NCBI GenBank assembly: GCA_019509985.1
Contig: JAEKLF010000079.1
Location: 1 to 35,740 of the forward strand
Direction: 5' to 3'
Origin: Burkholderiales bacterium
Lineage (GTDB): Bacteria; Pseudomonadota; Gammaproteobacteria; Burkholderiales; Burkholderiaceae_C
DNA length: 35,740 nt
Below, in pieces: positions 12,801-24,800 of the stretch (its first letter is position 1; every line of letters starts with the position of its first letter). A model generated the notes under the pieces. It was not told where the DNA came from. It was given only the letters and a program-made list of their open reading frames with translations, and ran no database searches. The translations under genes and the position numbers were made by a program.

Positions 12801-15800
12801 ATCCGGCGCCCATCTTCCCGACGCTGGACACGCAAGTGCTGCGTGAGGGCGACCGTTTCGGCCTGCAACTGCCGGGTGCCGTGCCGGGCGGCCTGGTCCA
12901 GGCCGACGGCAGCACCGTCACACTGACGTGGAGCACCGACTGGTTGCCCGGCGGTGCCACGCTGGATGCCGACAGCGGCTGGTTCGCCTGGACGCCGGGT
13001 TATGCCCAGGCTGGCCTGCTGACGCTGCCCGTCACGTTGATCGCCACCTTCACCGCCGCCGACGGCAGCACCTCGGCCACCGCCGTCAAGCGCGAGATCA
13101 AGTTCGACGTCAAGAACGCCAACGGCGCGCCGGTCTTTGACCCGGTGCAGACCTGGGGTCTGCTGGAAGGCCAGCCGCTGCGCATCAGCGTGTTCGCCTT
13201 CGACCCGGACAACCCCGGCTTCGAGCCCAAGGTCCGCCTGACACCGGACGGCGTGGCCAGCGGCCCGGACGGCACGGCCGCCACCGTCAGCTACACCGTC
13301 ACCGGCCTGCCCCCGGGTGCCAGCTTCGACGCCGACACGCTGGAACTCATCTGGACGCCCGGCTACACCCAGGCAGGCACCTATTACGTGACCGTCAAGG
13401 CCACCGATGACGGCAATGGCACCGGCACGCCGCTGACCAGCCAAATCACGCTGCCCATCGTCGTCAGCAACGCCAACCGTGCGCCCGAGCTCAAGGACCT
13501 GACCAACGCCTTCGTCGATCGCGGCGCGGTGCTGGACATCCCCGTCGAGGCCAACGACGCCGACGGCAACCCGCTGACGCTGACCGTCCAGGGCCTGCCC
13601 TCGTTCGCGACCTACACCCAGACGCTGAACAGCGCCGGCAAGCTGACCGGCGTCATCCGTTTCGCGCCCGGCGCCAACCAGCGCGGCGACTATGTCATCA
13701 CCGTCGTTGCCCAGGACAACGGCGACGGTGACGTGAACCAGGTGCTGGCCGCATCCAAGCGCTTCGTCGTCACGGTGAAGAGCCCGAGCGAGGCACCCGT
13801 CATCACGCTGCCGAGCCAGGTCGTTGCCGTCGCCGGCACCGAACTGCGCGTGCCCATCCTCGTCTCCGACCTGGACCAGGACGCACTGAGCTACGCCGCC
13901 ACCAACCTGCCTGCCGGCGCGCGCATCGAGAGCGATCCACGCTACGGTCACGCCACGCTGGTGTGGACGCCGGCTGCCGGCCTGACCGGCAACTTCGACA
14001 TCAGCCTGGCCGTCACCGACTCCGGCCTGCCGCCGGCCGATTCGGGCTATGTCATCGACCCGCAGCATCCGCCGGTGCCCAACACCTCGGTGCACGACCT
14101 GCGCATCGTCGTGCGCGCCAGCAATGCCACCCCCACGCTGTTTGCCATCGCCGCGACCGGCGGCGCCGTGCAGGGCGATCCGCTCGCTGGCACGCGCACC
14201 GTCGTCAAGGTCGACGAGGGCTCGCCGCTGGCCATCGATCTGTCCGGTCTGGACGGTGACCTCGACCCGCTGGACTGGTCCGTGGCGGGCCTGCCCACCG
14301 GCATGCAGCTCACGCCCAGCGCCGGCAGCGGCGGCCAGACCCGCCTGCAACTGCGCTGGACGCCCGGCCTGTTCGCCGCGCAAAGCGACAACCAGAACGG
14401 CGCCGCGCCCGGCCATTACCTGCTCACGCTGACCGCCAGCGACGGCAGTGCCAGCTTCACGCGTGAGCTGGAGATCGTCGTCGCCAACGTCAACCAGGCG
14501 CCGGTGCTGCTGCCCATGCCGCTGCAGCTGGTGCCCGAAGGCCAGACGCTGTCGTTCACGATGCGCACGACCGATGGCGACAACGACGCGACCCAGCTGG
14601 CGCTGATCTACGACGCCAACACGCCAGCCGGCGTGAGCTTCGACGCGTCCACCGGCTACTTCGAATGGACGCCCGGTGCCGACGTGGTCAACAACGCCAC
14701 GGCCGACACGCGCGCCTTCACCTTCAACTTCAGCGCCAGCGACGGCAAGGCCACGGTCACCCGCACGGTGCAGGTGCGCGTCTTCGACGTGAACCAGGCC
14801 CCCGACATCAGCACCGCCAGCCACGCGCTGCTGGTGGGCCAGAGCTTCAGCCTGCCCGTCGTCAAGGGTGCCACGGCGCCGGTCGGCGCAATCCGCGTCT
14901 TCGATGCCGACGGTACGGCCCAGACCGCGGCCCTGGGTGTGTCCTTCAACGGCCTGCCCGAGGGCGCCAGCTATGACGCGGCCAACGGCCGCCTGAACTG
15001 GACCCCTGGCCCCGGCCAAGTCGGCGACTTCACCGTGCTCGCCACGGTGAGTGACGGCAGGAACTCGACCACCAGCAGCTTCGTGCTGCGCGTCGTCGCC
15101 TCGCCCGATGCCAACGCCCCCAAACTGCTCGTCAACCTGACGCCCAGCACGCCTGTACTGCCCGGTCAGGTCGTGCTCGCCACCGTGCGCGCCGATGCCT
15201 TCAGCCCTATCGCCAGCATCAGCGTGCAGGCGCGCGGCGCCGGCATCGGTCAGGCGGACTGGGTGCCCGTGACGCTGGACGGCCTTGGCCGCGTGCGCAT
15301 CACGCCCAGCCAGCCCGGCCTCATCGAGCTGCGCGTGACCGCGGTGGACGCCGACGGCTTCTCGTCGACGACCACCCAGACCGTGCGCGTGCGTGACCCG
15401 CTGGACACCGCGGCGCCCTTGCTGGCGTTCAGCGGCGCCCTCGCCACCGGTAGTCTTGCCCCCACCGTCATCGGTGCCACGACGCCGCTGACAGCCCGCA
15501 TCGCCGATCTGCAGCTGATGGGCTATGTGCTCGAAGCCGCGCCCTCCAATGGCGACAAGGTGGACGAGTCCGCCTGGCGCACGCTGCAGTCGGCCGACCT
15601 CAGCGCCGCCAACGTCAATGCCGACCTCACACTGGCGACGCTGGACCCGACGCACTGGGCCAACGGCGTCTACATGCTGCGCCTGCGCGGCTGGGACCTG
15701 ACGGGCCGCACCACGGAGGTCACGACTCGCATCCTGGTCGACTCGACGAACAAACAGCTCGTGCAGGCCCAGGCGACGGACGCCGTCTTCCACCTCGGCG

Positions 15801-18800
15801 ACCACGACCTCGCGCTGACGCGCAGCCTGGACGTCAACGGCACTGGCGACTTCGGCAACTGGACGCTGCCCCTGCTCGACACCCGCCTCAGCCACGACCA
15901 GGCTGGCAGCGACGCCCTCGGCAGCGCGGCCTCCTGGGTGCTGGGTGCACGCGTCTGGCTGCAGTTGCCCGCCAGCTTGTCCACCCCCAACGCGGCCACG
16001 CAATACCTGAGCTTCACCCTCGGCACGACGAGCACGCCGCTGTCCAGCGACCCGACCTCGCCGCTGGTGCTGCGCCCCGCCTTCAGCGGCGGCGTCGCTG
16101 GCTGGACGTTGCAGGCCGTGGACGAGGACCCGACCCTGCCCGTCGCGCTGATGACCCAGGGCCAGCGCCTCGTCAACCGCATGACGGGCCTGCCCTGGCA
16201 GCCTACGGCCTACCAGCTCACCGGCCCGGATGGCACCAGCTACCGGCTGGACGCGCGCGGCCAGGTGCAGAGCGTGCGCTTCGCCGACGGCCAGCAATGG
16301 CTGGTGTCCGACGCGGGCGTGGCCCTGGTCGGCAGCAGCGACGCTGGCGCGCGCATCACCTTCGAGCGCGACAACCAAGGCCGCATCGAACGCGTCGTCG
16401 GCCGCCAGACCGCGACTGCGGACGCGGCCATCGTCTACCGCTACGACAGCAGCGGCCGCCTGACGCTGGCGCGCAGCCTGTACGGCGACGGCAATCTCAA
16501 CCTCAACATCGGCTATCACGCCGACGGCTCGGTCATCACCGAGGCCATCACCGCCCAGTTCGGCACCGCCGCTGGCTGGCTGGCCAGCGTGGCCACGCCG
16601 GGCAACACCTGGACCGGCAGCCTGACGGCCGGCACGCCGGCGCGCTTCAGCTTTGTCGTGCGCGACAGCGAGCTCGCCAGCACCATCAAGACGCCGGGCG
16701 CCGCCGGCGCCGCGATCTACGCAGTCGAGACCACGGCCGGCACGACCCTCGCCGTCGAAGGCGCCACCGTGCTCGGCCAGGCCAGCGCGGGCGGCAAGAC
16801 CGTCACGCTGATCCGCATCACCGAAGCCGGCCTCAAGCTGCTGACCGTCAGCGGTACGGGCGCGACCAGCGTGAAGGTCACGCTGGCGGGCGACCTCGAC
16901 CGCGACGGCCGCGTGGACGGTGCCGACAGCACTGCCTTCGCCGCAAGCGGCGCCGACCTCAATGGCGACGGCTCCGTCAACGACAGCGACCGCCAGGTCC
17001 TCTACGCCAACTACGGCTGGCGCGCCAACACCGCGCCCGTCAGCGTCGTCGGCAACACGCCGGTGCTGGCCCACACCGATTTGAACAAGTGGCTGGCGCT
17101 GGACAACGTCGCGCTGGACCGCGAGGGCGACAGCATCTACTGGCGCGTCACCGGCGCCGTGCATGGCACCGCCAGCCTCAGTGCCGACGGCCAGACCCTG
17201 CTCTTCAAGCCTGAGGCCGGCTACGCGGGCGCCGCGGCCATCACGGTCGAGGCCGACGATGGCTACACGTCCAGCGGCCCCATCGTGCTGCAGTTCAACG
17301 TCAGCTCGGCCGCGCTGCTGACCATCAACATCCAGGACATGGGCCCGCTGCGCTCCGGCGAGACCCGCGCGCTGCAGGCTTATGGCGACTTCGCCGACGA
17401 GCAGGACGTGGCGCTGACGGGCAACTATCTGCAATGGACGATCGAGAACTGGCAGGACGGCGTTGGCGCAATCGTCACGACACCTGGAGACACCTTGCTG
17501 AAGGGCCAGGCGTCCGGTTGGGGCTATGTGAAGGCGACGCGTGGCGGCCTGCTCGGCGTGCGCAGCTTCGAGGTGGGCGGCCCAAGCGACGACACCATCA
17601 GCCTGGCACTCGGTGGCCTGGACGCCTATCCCGGCTCGGTGTCTCTGGTCGCTCCGCAGTCCGATGGCAGCGGCGCGGGTCAGCGCCAGATCAAGCTGAC
17701 CGATGTGCTGTTCGGCGCCAGTGTGGCCGACTCCTACTACACCAGCTACTTCGTCGGCGACTCCAACATCGTGGCGGTGGATGCGAATGGCCTCATCCAG
17801 GCCAAGGCCGTCGGCACGACCAAGATCTACGCCATCTACAAGTCCGGCCAGGTCGAGCTGACGGTGCATGTGGTCGCGCCCGCGGTCGTGACGGCGCAGG
17901 CCCCCAGCATCCAGGTCGATGCCAGCGGCGCCGTGCTGCAGACCGAAAGCGGCCTGCAGATTGCCATCGCGGCCGGCGCTTTCGATGCGCCCAAGCAGGT
18001 CACGCTGACCGACCTTGACCTGAATCACCTGCCGCTGGCCGCGCCGAGCTTCGACGGCTTCCAGGTGCTGTCGGGCTTCCATCTCGACCTGGGCGGCGCC
18101 AAGAGCGCCTACCCCATCCAGCTCGCCACGTCGGCCATGGGCCTGGACCCGAACGAGTATGAGGTGCTGATCCTGCGCCGCGGCACGATCACGCTGGACG
18201 ACGGTAGCGTGAAGGACACCTGGTGGGTGGTGGACAACGGTCACGTCGGCGAGGATGGCAAGGCCCGCACGGCCAGCCCGCCCTACCCGGGCGTGACCAG
18301 CTCCGGCGACTACCTGATCTCGGCGCGCCGCACGAGCAAGGACCCGAAGACGGGCGCCTCGACCACCAAATTCGTGTCGCTGGACGCGAACTACCAGTAC
18401 ATCTACTTCAACGCCATCAACACGGCCATGATGGTTGCCGCCGGCGGCAACCTGGTGGCCTCTGGCACGGCCATCGCGCTGATGGCGATGCTGCCCACGG
18501 CGGTCTTCGGCCTCTACACCTTCACGACGACGGCCCAGTACAACCAGACCGGCACGGCCACAGTCAAGGGTGAGGACCTGGACATCACGGTCACGCCACC
18601 GAAGCCCATCGCGCAGGGCGATCCGACGCTCACCGGCGTCACGCAGATCGACGCCACCACCTTCAAGCTCAGCGGCGACAACTTCAAGCTGGACTCGAAC
18701 ACCACGCGTCTGCGTGTTTGGATCAAGCCGGTCGGCAGCGGCCTGGCTGACATGAATTCCACGCCGGACCGCGGCCTTTTGTGGACCACGCTGGACGTCA

Positions 18801-21800
18801 GCGAAGTCACCAAGACCTCGGCCATTATCAAGGTGCCGGCGGGCGTGGCCCTGGGCCTGCATCAGATCTCGGTGGAGCGCGTCATCGACGCGATCAACCC
18901 CGATGGCAGCGCGGGCGACGGCTATGGCTTCATGTCAGGCAACCCGAGCTTCCCGATCGAGCTCAAGCCCGACCATCAGGTCGGCGTCGTGCTGGACCGC
19001 CAGCATGTGCAGTTCACCGACGGCATCATGACCCACGGCCCCGACGGCGATGGACCGCTCAAGATCCTCCAGGACGTGGTCGACCTGCCGGGCTATCTGA
19101 CCGGTCTGAAGACCGATGCACTGGTCTACGGCACCGACAACCGTGTTGTCTACGTGGCCGGTGCGGGCAAGATCTACATGATCGACATGCTCAGCCACAA
19201 GCTGGTCTACACGCTGCAATTGCCCAGCTCGACCGCCAACATCACGTCGCTGGCCGTGGCGGGCGACTGGATGTACGTGGCCGAAGGTGCGAGCTACGGC
19301 GACGGCAGTGCGTCGCGCCTGATCCGAGTCAACATCAACAGCAAGGACCCGCAGTTCCTGAAGGAAATCCAACAGCTGAACCTGCCTGAGGGCATCAGCG
19401 CCGGCCCCAGTGGCTTCGTCGACCTCGCCGTCAGCGGTGGACGTTATCTGGCCGTGACGGCGCCGGAGGAGCGGGCCACCCGCATCGGCTTCGCTGCCCG
19501 GAAGAAGGGCGATGTCTTCGTCATCGACCTGGACACGATGGAAAAGGCCTGGGAGAAGCAAGTCAAGGACAGCAAGGGTGCCGATCGCAAGCTGCGAGTG
19601 CAGGACGCCGACGTGAAGGTCATCGACTTCAACACCTCGGGCAAGCCGCGCACCGGCCAAGTGCCCTACTACGTCAGCGCCGGTCCGCAGGCGGGACAGT
19701 TCGTAGTCAGCTCGGCGGCCGCCTATAACCAGGGCTTCGCGGCCTTCACGGCCAAGCGCGATGCCGATACCGGCGCCTGGAGCGACGCCGTGGTCGGCGC
19801 ACCCTGGCTCAAGCCCGATTTCCCACAGTGGTGGAATGGCACGCAGTTCCGCCAGAACATCGAACACGCCTCCGGCGTCGCGGTCTCCGCCGACGGCAAA
19901 TACGCCTTCGTGGCCGACTACGAATTGATCTTCGATGAGCCCGGCTTCATGGACGGCGACCTTGAGCACAAGCAGGTCGGCGGCAAGATCGGCATCATCA
20001 AGGACCCCTTCACCAACCCCGTTTTCCTTGGCGCCACCACGCCCATCGAGGGGGCGAGCCTGGACAACCTGTCACTGTCCGCCGACGGCACCACGCTGCT
20101 CGCGACGGCGATGGTCGAGGAGTACGGCGGCCCGGGCGACGGCTACTACAGCCGCATGCTGTCGACGGTGTTCCAGTTCAACGCTTCGGGCCTGATTCAG
20201 GCGGCCGAGAAGGGCGGCGATCTGCGCAAGCCCATCGACCTGGGCAAGACCGACCTGTTGCCGCGTCGCTACGACGACCTGCCCAAGTCATGGGCCGTTT
20301 CGACGTTGGCCGCCAACGGCGACATCGAGCTCATCAGCCCCAAGGTGGATGCCGATGCGCGGCCGGTGTTCGAGCTGAAGTCCAACCACACCATCCTTGA
20401 GCTGAACATCTACGTCAGCACCTTCGGGCCAGGCGAGGGGTTGTTCCCGAACGACATGCCCAAGCTACCCGACTGGAATGCGGGCAATACCACCACCAGC
20501 GGCCCGGTGAACGACGAGCGCATCCTCACCGCGCTCGACGTGGGCAAGGGTGTGCCCTACAAGGCCGGCCAGGTCATCGACTTCAAGGACTTTGCCAACG
20601 ACCCGAAGTTCGCCAACTTCAAGCTCACCGCGGGCCAGCGCTACTACTGGGCGGCCGAGGCCAAGCTGGCCGACGGCACCATCCTGACCGCGTCGCAGCC
20701 CTTCACCGTCAAGACGGCCTACAACCAGGCGGGCTTCGGCGGCGAGTCGGTCACCATCCTGACGCACGGCTACCAGCCGCCCATCGTGTCCGGCACGGAC
20801 GGTCTGAGCTCGGTGTACCTCAACGCCTTCTTGGGCAAGACCGACGCGTCGTCAACAGCTGCCGCCGAGCTCGCACGGGACATCGTGAAGACCCAGGGCG
20901 GCTATGCCTACATCTACGACCGAAGCACCGGGCTGTGGAAACCGCTGGACACGGGCACCGACCAGCCCTCGCTGAAGGACGCCGTGGCCCAGGGCAAGCC
21001 GGTCGTGCTGGTGCCCGACTGGGTCATCGAGTCGGGTTTCAGCGACTCTGGCTTCGCCGAGGCGACGGCCGATGCGATGTATGCCTCGCTGGTGGTCGCC
21101 GATCAGGCCACGGGCGGCAAGATCCTGTCCGGCAACATCCACCTGATCGGCCACAGCCGCGGCACGGTCGTCAACTCGGAGCTGGCCCAGCGCATCCTGT
21201 GGGGCGTGGACAAGTACCACCTGCAGGCGCCCGCTGATCTGCAGATGACCACGCTGGATCCGCATGACTTCAATCAGCCGTCGCTGATGCAGAGCGATAC
21301 CGTCTCGAAGCTGATGGTCAACGCCGACCAGGGTGCGATTGGCTCATTGCTGTCCACCGTCTTGCTGCAACTGCCCATCGACGGGCTTGCTCAAGCCCTC
21401 AACATCGACGACCTGCTATCCGCGCTGGGTGCGTCGAACGTCGGCATCGACTTCGCCGCCGACCTGTCCAAGATCCTGAAGGGCGTCATCACCAACGGGG
21501 CCGCTCCCGCCTTGAAGAGCCTGCTCAAGGGCGCCGAGATCTTCGAGATCAACCCCAAGAAGCTCGGCCTCAAGCAGGTCAATTTCGCCGACTTCTACGA
21601 TCCCGACGTCGCCGCCTGGAAGGGCGTCAGCTACGCCGACAACTACTTCCAGGTCGTGGCCAACGAGTACGCGTCACCGAACACGACGGTCACGCCCAAC
21701 GGACGCAGCCTGGCGGGCGCCGGCATCTACCCCGACGCCGGCTTCGACTTCGACTTCAACCTCACCGGCCTGAAGGGCTTCACGCAGGACGACAAGATGA

Positions 21801-24800
21801 AGGTCCTGGGCTCGGCCGCGCAGACCCACTCGCGCCCGCACGCCTGGTACGCCGGCACGCTGGACGCCAGCCTGACCTACTTCAGCGCCAGCATGACCAA
21901 GAAAGGCGATCCGGTCGCCGACCGCGACTGGATCATCCGCCGCCGTGCCGACAGCGCTTTCGAGAAGCCCAGCACGGCCTACTCGAAGCCGGCGCCCTAC
22001 GGCAGCAAACAGGCACCCTGGTACCTGGAGCGCATGGACAAGCTGCTCGGGCGCGTGGCCCAGGGCTCGGCCGTGACGGGCAAGTCCGCGCTCGACCCCC
22101 TGGTGGCATCCCGTGCCGCCGAGACCCCTGCCGATACCTGGGAGGGTGTGGGCGCGGGCTTCTTCTTCTCCAAGCTCGGTGGCGGCAGTTCGGACCGTAT
22201 CGTCGCGGGCTCGGGCCAGCGCATCGGCATCGACCAGGACAACACCGAGTGGGGTCAGACCACGTCGGCCGTGCCCTCGGTCTACAACGGCGACTTTCAG
22301 GCCAGCATCCGGCCCTACTTCGGCCGTTTCCTGACGACCTACCAGTTGCCTGGTTGGTCGCTGCACAACGGCGGGACGATCACCGGCGCCGACGTCAACG
22401 AGGCCACGCACCTGATGCTGCTCAGCACCGTCAGCGACGCTGAGATGGCCAAGCGCGGCGTCGACGTCGACAAATTCAAGTCCACCCTGGCCAAGTACGA
22501 GGAGTTCTACGGGCCCAGCATGACCCTGGGCAACCTCTCCCAGGCCGTCTGGATCAGCAACATGGTGGACTACCTCCGTGACCTGGTGATCAAGGAGGCG
22601 GTCAAGAAAATCTCCAACAACCCGTACTTTGTCTTCCTCAAGATTCCCTTCATCGCCAAGACGGTGGAGACCTACGTCGCCAAGGCGTTCGACAAGGTCG
22701 TCTACGACTTGATCCTGGGTCTCAAGGAGGACATCGGCGCCTTCGGCACCGACCTGGAGAAGGTCGCCAATTGGGGCTTCCGCCTCGACTCCGACTATTC
22801 GCAGCTCACCCACAACCGCATGGTGCTGCCCAAGTCGGCGCAGCAGATCAGCCTCAACGTCAGCAACATCAGCTACGACAAGGACAGCGACACCTATCTG
22901 CGGGTGAAATACGTCGTCCAGAACCCGGACGGCACGACGACGGAGATCGCGGCCAACCGTGACCTGCGCCTGCGCGACCTGCCGCCCAGCTCGATGCAGA
23001 CCTTCCTCATCCCGCAGAGCGTGACGGCCAATGCCGCCCAGTCGGTCGAAGTCCGCTTCGAGCTCTACAACATCCTGAACGGCACGTCGCAGAGCTTCCC
23101 TCTGGCCAAAGCGGACGGCGTGACGCTGGACAGCATCACCGTCGGCTCGACGCTGACCATTGCCGACAGCAGCGGCCCGGCCGACGACCAGGTCGTCTTC
23201 TTCCGTGACAACCCGGTCGCGACGCCGCTGGACGCCGACGAGGGTCTCGCTTGGCAGCGGCCCGAGGCCTTCTATCAGGCCAATGAGCACCAGCTGAAGC
23301 TGAGCAACGCCAGCGACGACAGCATCTCCTACAACGTGGTGGCGCTGCCCAACGACTTCCTCTACCTCGGCACGAACGGCGGCACGCCCGCCACCGTCGC
23401 CAGCGGAGAGAAGACCCTGCTCACCAACCAGACCCTAGCCAAGGGCGGCACGGCCCAGCTCGACATTGGCGCCCGCCTGACCGACGAGGCGCGCAAGAAG
23501 TGGGGCGATGCCTACGACGCCGTCCTGATGGCCGGCGACATCCGCTTCGACACCACGCGCCACACGGCGCATGGCGATGTGGACGGCGGCTCGGTCACCG
23601 CGCGCACCTACTACTTCGGCGAGCTGACCAACCTCAACCAAGTCGACGGCGTGCTGACGGCCATGGAGCTGCGCGCCGGCGAGACGCGCACGCTGAAGAT
23701 CTACAACCCCGAGGGCGTCACGATCGAGAGCGACGGTCGCTGGACCGTGAAGACCGAAGGCGCCACGACGACGCTGACCCTGGTCTCGACCGCGCAGGAC
23801 CGCGGCCGCGTGCAGAGCACCCTGTCGTTCAAGATCAACAACCAGGTCTACTTCACGGCCGTGGTGCGCGCGGACGTGCGCGCCACGCAGCAGGTCAATG
23901 TCGACCTCGGCATGCTCAACACGCTGCTGCAGCAATCCGCCGCCATCGCCCACACCGCGGCCGATGACGTCGGCTCGCTGAGCAGCGACGATCTGGCGAT
24001 CTACAACCTGCTAGCCAGCGTCAGCGGCGCGCTGCCGGCGGACCTGAACGCCGGCGACCTGGAGACGCTGGGCTTCGGCGTCAAGGTGGCTCTCGGCCCG
24101 AACGGCGGCGCCTACCTGGTCGACCGCTTCCACAACGCCATCGACTTCTCCTTCGTCGAAGGCGCCTCGCTGGACGGCCCGACCCAGCAGCACACCACCA
24201 ACATCGGCCTGCAGTCGTCCATCTCCGGCAACAGCGGCGAAGCCGGCCACGCCGGCTGGGACTTCTCGGCCACGCTGATGGCTACGCTGCTGACGCCTTC
24301 CGGCGGCGCGGTGACCAACGACCAGAGCATCCGCAGCAAGGAGTACGTGCTCAGCCGCCTGATCAACCAGGACCAGAACGGCTCGGCCTATGGCGACGGC
24401 CCGCAGGTCTCGGTGCCGGCAGCGCTGCGCCAGGCGCTGGCGGCCGTGGGTGCGATTGCCGATCGCTCGGCACGCATGTATGCCCTCGGCCAGTATTTCG
24501 GCTGGCTGTTCGCACACGAGCTGGGTCACAGCCTCGGCCTGCCGGACGAGTACAAGCTCGACGGCTCCGGCCGGCCGGAGCTGCTCGTCGGTTCGCCCAC
24601 CTTCATGGGTGTGGCCAATTCGGTGCAGCGTTCGACCGAGGTCAGCGAGCTGCTTGACCTGGCACTCAATCGTGGCGACCGTGATCAGCCACTGACCCGC
24701 CAGCAGGTCGACAACCTCATCCTTTACATGCAGGCCCTGGCCCGCCAGGACCGCTACCTGGGCGCGCCACCGGTCACCGACGACGACGCCGGCATTGATG

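Noticed and set aside
11246..18862. A 2,538-codon open frame on the minus strand
   Set aside because: It lies wholly antisense to well-supported domain-coding sequence. Its translation is Arg/Ala/Gly/His-rich without domains, as expected from high-GC third-position bias.
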